Below, in pieces: positions 58,916 to 64,000 of a DNA stretch of 64,000 nucleotides. The translations under genes were made by a program, and so were the position numbers. Under the pieces are notes generated by a model. That model had not been told where the DNA came from. It saw only the letters and a program-made list of their open reading frames with translations, and did not search any database. How positions within the stretch are numbered: the first letter of the stretch is position 1; each line of letters opens with the position of its first letter. Source of the DNA: Thelephora terrestris (Eukaryota; Basidiomycota; Agaricomycetes; Thelephorales; Thelephoraceae); the NCBI GenBank assembly GCA_015956445.1, contig WIUZ02000013.1, positions 310,001-374,000 on the forward strand. The letters are read 5' to 3'.

Positions 58916-61900
58916 ATGTCCGCTGAGATTCCCCTCGCCATCATCGGTATCGGTTGCAAGTTCCCTGGAAATTCTGACACCAAGGACTTGTATTACGAGT
59001 TCCTTCGGAACAAGGTACGTCCGCGTACCAGGTGGCGGCAAAACGATGCCTAACACTCCGCTAGGGTGATGGTATGATTCCACCCCCACCTGAACGCTGG
59101 AACCATGCGGAGTGGCATGGTAAGATTCCTTTCTTTTCACCTAGGGGCATAGTTTCACGAGAAAATGTCAGGATCAAAGTCCGAGCCCGGGAAATACGCC
59201 TCTACCCTCGGTGGTTTTGTTTCCAATGTTGATCTATTCGACCCTCTGGAGTTCGGTATCAGCCAGAAGGAAGCTCAACACCTCGACCCGTCACTCCGTC
59301 TGACACTCGAGGCGGCTCACCAGGTGCGCAACTATCTGACTTGAAACTCGCTTGGCGTGATTGCTGACGTTCCGCCTTAGGCTTTGATCGACTCCGGTAT
59401 TGACTACCGTGGTTCCAACACCGGTGTCTACCTTGGCCAGCTCCTCACATCTACCGCCGAATTGCAGGATGACCGTTACGAAGTCGACAACCATAATGGT
59501 GTCGGCAAATGTGTCGCAATACGTGCAAACCGAATCTCTTTTACTTTCGACTTGAAAGGTCCCTCATTTGTTCTCGACACTGGTATGTGCGCTAATTAAG
59601 CGTGTCTCACGAGTCCCTTATCCCCTGCTACAGCTTGCTCCGCTTCCGGTTATGCTATGCATCTTGCTGGTTCCGCAATCCGCCTTGGAGAAATCGACCA
59701 AGCACTCGTTCTTGGAGCAAGCACCATGGTCAACCCCCTTCACACCGTCTCCTTCTCCAAACTCGGCGTCTTGTCCCCGACCGGATCTTCTAAATCTTTT
59801 GATGCCGCCGCAGATGGTTACGCCCGGGCTGAAGGCTTCGCTGCTGTTCTCATCAAGCGTCTGGACCTCGCTTTGAGGGACGGAGATCACATCTACTCTG
59901 TGATCACCGGCAGTGCTATCAATGCCAACGGAAAGGGCAAGTCTCTTACGATGCCTGAAGGAGAAGCTCAAGGATTAACCGTCCGTGCCGCCTACGCTCG
60001 AGCCCAAAGAAACCCCGCTGATGCCTTCTTTGCGGAACTGCACGCAACCGGTACCCTGGTCGGCGATCCCATCGAAGTTAACGGTGCGGGAAGAGTCTTT
60101 TCACAAGGGCGGGACCCTAAGAAGACGCTCAGGGTCGGCTCAGTCAAAGCTAATATGGGCCATGCTGAAGGCTGCTCCTTCATGGCCAGTCTAATCAAAG
60201 TCTCTCTAATGATTCACAACAAAGAAATCATCCCCAACGTCCGTTTCAACAAGCCAAACCCGAAGATCGATTTCGTTGGTGGGATGATGAAGGTTCAGAC
60301 GGAACTCGAGAAGATCACTCCGGACATGGCAGCTCCCGACGGCAAATTTGTTGCTTCCATCTCCACTTACGGTGTCGGCGGGGCCAATGCCCACATCGTC
60401 GTCGAATCCTATGAGACCGCTGCGGAGGTCGAAGCCGCTGCCGCTCTCATTCGTGAGCCCAAAACCAACACCACCCCCCTCTACTTATTCGCAGTTGGTA
60501 CTCTCACGGAGGGTTCGCTCGGCCGCTGGCAGAACGCTCTAACTTCACACTTCAGTCATCTGAACGAACCCAAATCCCTCCGTTCTCTCTCCCGTGAACT
60601 CACCCGTCAGGCCCGTGCTTCCCCCTACCGTTCCTTCGCCGTCGGACCCGCCCTTACCCCCGATCTCAAATGGTCCAAGTCCATTCTTGTTTCTGCCAAG
60701 CCTAAATTGTGCTTGGTCTTCGCCGGACAGGGTCCTCAGCACATTTTCATGGGTCGTCAACTCTCCGAAGCCTTTCCCGCCTTCCTCAATGCCATCAGGG
60801 CTAACGACGAGATCTTGGTCAACAAGTACGGTCAACCCTCCTTCGTCGAGCGCTCTGGACTCTTCATTCCCGGAAAACAAGCCAGCCTCGCGGCCAATGG
60901 TGTTTGGCCTGTTGCTGATGTCGTCGTTTCTCTCGTCTTTATTCAAATCGCCCTTACCGACCTCCTAAAGAGTCTCGGAATCAAGTACGATTACGTCATC
61001 GGCCACTCTATCGGCGAGATCGCCATGGGCTACGCTTCCGGCCACTATGACCGTGAAACTGCCGTTGGTATTGCCATCGGTCGTGCTGCTGCTATGACTC
61101 AGGCCGAGGGCAACGGTGGAATGGTCGCTCTCGGTGTTGGTGTCCAGAAGGCGAAGCTGATGATCAAGAAGGTCCTCGCCCGGGCCGGAGTCGACAGTGG
61201 CCTTTGGATTGCCGGTATCAACTCCCCCAAGGCTGTCACCATTGCGGGTCAACACGAACTCATCGACCTCATGGTTGAGGTCGCTGCTGATCCTTCAGAC
61301 AAGGTCTTTGCTGCCAAGCTTCGCGTTACCTGTGCCTTCCACACTCCTCTCATGGAGGCCCAAGAGAACGTCTTCAAGGACTTCGTCAAGGGCGCTCTCA
61401 CCTCCACCCGTGAACCCGTTGCCAAGGTCATGTCCACCGTCGACGGCAAGTGGCTCGAGCGCGACTTGGACGTCCAATACTGCTGGGATAACATTCGCCA
61501 GCCTGTGCTCTTCGGTACAGCTCTCAACAAGATCGTCCAGGAACTCGGCGCTGATAACGTGTCGTTCTTGGAAATCGCTCCTCACCCCGTCTTGAAGTCT
61601 TATATCGAGGAGATTGGTGGTAACCCCATCTCCCTTATCCGTCGCCCCAACCCCAAGGTTCCCGCCCAGAACACTGGCGAACATTTCCAGTTCCTCGAAG
61701 GCATCGGCAACCTGCTGATGACCGGATACAATCACATCGATGTTAACAAGCTCGCCGGTCGCACCGACGGAATCGTCGATTTTGTGAAGGTTCCTCTCCC
61801 CGCTTACCCTTATTCCAAGATCTCCTGCTGGGCAGAGGACGGCGCTGCTGCTTCTCTCAGGCTTCGGGAACGTCCCCGCCCATTGGCCCAAGAACACTTC

Positions 61901-64000
61901 CGCATTAACGTTGACACCCATCCTGATCTTACTGGACACGTCGTCATGGGTGCTGTCCTGTATCCTGGAGCTGGGTGAGTTTTTTCTGTCAAGATGGTGC
62001 AACTCTTTTTGACTTTATGCCGCAGATATACTGAGGCCATCCTCGAGAACGGCGCTTTCATCGTTGAGAACATGAAGGTTCTCAAGCCATTCGTCCTCAA
62101 CGGACACGACTCGATCCCTGGTCACGCTGGTGTAATCATCAATGGTGACCAATGGGAATTCCGCGGTTCTGCTGACAGCAAGTATTCTAATGGAAAGGCT
62201 GTCCTCGAGACTGTCTACGCCAGCGGTTACTTCAAGCGCGAGAACCCCGACTACGACCCCGAGAACCTGCCTTTCCTCGACGTCAAGACTCTCCTCAATT
62301 CCTCTCTTGTCAGCATGACTGGCGACGAGTTCTACGGCAACCTTCCATCCAGCTACGGCTACGTCGATCACTTCCGCGACTACACCAAGGAGCTTCATGC
62401 GGTTCCATACCCTGAGTGTTGGGCAGGAAAGGCTTACATCGCGCGTCTCGAGATCCCCGAGGGTACTCCCTACGTCTATGGTGCTGGTTACTGTATCCAC
62501 CCCGGTATCCTCGACTCCATCACTCAGATCGGTCTCTGCATGTTCATGAACATGACCAACAAGACCTTCGACTTCAACGGCACCTTCCTTCCTGTCTCGA
62601 TGAAGAGGCTCACTCGTTGGGACCCCGTCGATGCTCTTTCGATGGAAGAACATCTGAAAAAGGGTATCTACGTCCTGTACAAACCCAAGGTCTGGGGTGC
62701 CAAGGGAGCCTTCATTTCCGATTACGTCATCTCAGACTCGTCTGGGCGAATCTTCTTCACCATTGACGGGTTCGAAATTGCCCTCGCACCTGAGCCCGAG
62801 CCTGTCCCCATCACGGACTACTCCATGCAACAACGTATTGTCACCACATGGCAACCCAAGGCGTTCATCACCCCCGGCTACACCCTGCCACCGGTCGCTG
62901 CTCACGGTGGCCACAGCTACTTGGCTGAAGTCCTCGAGAGCCTATGCGTTAATGCCAGAATTCACACGAACCGCTTCGTTTCCCGAGTTCTTGATCTCGA
63001 CCCCACAGATTCTATTGCCCGAGCCGTTGATGCCAAGTTGTCGGGTCTCTTGGCCACCCACAGGTTCGCTGTAGATTACTTCGCTGCTGGGGTCGATGGG
63101 GAATCGGCCGATGCCAAGGTTAATGCCCTTAATTACCCCCACGGACGCTCAACGATCATCGACACCACTACCTTCTCGTCTGAGAATGTCTCTATTCGCG
63201 CCGCTAGCGTCGACGTTATCCTCGCCAACCTTGATATTTCTAGGACTCCTGCTGCCCTTGACCTTCTCCCCAGACTGTTGGCACCGTCCGGTGTCGCTAT
63301 CTTCCTCGTCCACTGTTTGTTTTCCCGTCGATTTCCCTATTTTATCCCACTCATATGTCACTTATTTAGCGGGCGCTCCCTCTGAGGAGGACTCAGGATT
63401 CTCCTCACTCACCATCCAAGAGTTCGTTTCCAAACTCGAGAACCTTTCCGCTCAGGAGGTCCAAGTTCAGCAGCTTCCCGCCGGACAGTGCGTTGTCTTT
63501 GCCAGGAATTTTACTCCTGCCTCTGTCCCTCCCGAGGAACTCACTACATGCGTCGTCGTTCACCACTTCCTCCACGGAAACGAGGGTGAGCTTGTGGAAA
63601 AGGTTAAAGCCATGCCCACTGGGGGAGAGTTGTGGATCGTTGGGAACGACGATGCTGCCGGTATTGGCGCTTTGGGTGTGGCTACTGGTCTCATAGCCGA
63701 GGAGGCTCAGTTCACTGTGCACTCCGTCCTCTTCGAAGACACCACCTTGTTTGTAGAGGAGCGCGAGGGATGGGTTCACACTATCCGCCACAACCCCAAG
63801 ATCCTTGAGGACCATCTCAAGGTAACGGGTGCTGGTGAAGTTTTGGTTCGCCGGGCTGTTCAGGGATCTCCGAGCGTCAGGACCACGGTTATCAATAATG
63901 CTGGTTACTCGAGGAATGCCCATGGCCACCGTTCTGTTGCTGCCGCTTATCCCCCATCCGTCGGCCCCGGAGAAATTGAGGTTGCTGTTGAGGCATTCGG
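58916..64000 (+). CDS. highly reducing type I polyketide synthase (partial, 5' part)
   Basis: A multidomain enzyme that builds a reduced polyketide chain from malonyl units. The start at 58916 opens MSAEIPLAIIGIGCKFPGNS. The ketosynthase spans several short exons, then a long one: the active cysteine is in DTACSASGYAMHLAG; the histidines are in ELHATGTLVGDPIE and GSVKANMGHAEGC. The acyltransferase has LVFAGQGPQHIFMGRQL and the serine motif GHSIGEIAMGYASG. The dehydratase begins after HPDLTGHVVMGAVLYPGAG and has the second-half motif IHPGILDSITQIG. A methyltransferase-like region follows (about 62900-63330) without a clear donor-binding motif. After an intron near 63316-63370 and a linking stretch, an enoylreductase start is visible (PPSVGPGEIEVAVEAFG) at the window edge. 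Ketoreductase and carrier domains lie beyond 64000. Product unknown. Confidence 0.88.

Overview
This window is nuclear DNA from a filamentous basidiomycete, almost certainly an Agaricomycete. Nearly every recognisable gene is broken by short introns of about 45-70 bases with GTRNGT donors and YAG acceptors. The protein families are typical mushroom lineage-specific expansions: WD40 proteins with a C-terminal membrane anchor, DUF6535 membrane proteins, the GMSSDE-type family, Tnp2/CACTA transposase, RTA1-like exporters, JmjC-like proteins with a cysteine-rich tail, a tyrosine-kinase-like pseudokinase and a highly reducing polyketide synthase. The order or species cannot be told from the sequence alone. 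Gene models below were spliced by eye, so outer coordinates are more reliable than exon edges.

Layout. 1-4.2 kb: a near-complete CACTA-type Tnp2 transposase gene on the minus strand; its 3' end lies in a 537-bp block repeated at 29.5-30.1 kb. 4.7-7.1 kb: a conserved agaricomycete gene of unknown function. 8.1-22.0 kb: a large inverted repeat. Two arms of about 3.1 kb (8145-11270 and 18863-21963) are essentially identical and flank a unique 7.6-kb spacer that holds two WD40 genes, a DUF6535 remnant and a RING-finger gene. Each arm carries one whole gene and most of two others, and both arm edges fall inside genes whose remaining parts differ between the copies. 22.5-29.1 kb: a plus-strand row of three genes, encoding a protein with 15-residue repeats, a WD40-membrane protein and a probably catalytically dead JmjC protein. 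29.5-32.3 kb: a junk-rich stretch with the transposase fragment, a decayed polyubiquitin gene, a minisatellite and hairpin-rich repeats. 32.4-40.3 kb: two copies of a family-1 UDP-glycosyltransferase gene, one decayed and one intact, around a DUF6535 membrane protein gene. 41.5-46.7 kb: an S-adenosylmethionine-dependent methyltransferase with a long proline/serine-rich tail, divergent from a small GSKIP-domain gene. 46.7-58.9 kb: gene-poor DNA with an RTA1-like membrane protein and a pseudokinase. 58.9 kb to the end: the 5' part of a highly reducing polyketide synthase that runs off the window.

The strongest unexplained signal is the inverted repeat. Genes are identical inside the arms and diverged outside them at both edges, which fits local gene conversion between old inverted paralogues better than one fresh duplication. 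Three enzyme-like domains (JmjC, kinase, PKS methyltransferase) appear to have lost catalytic residues.
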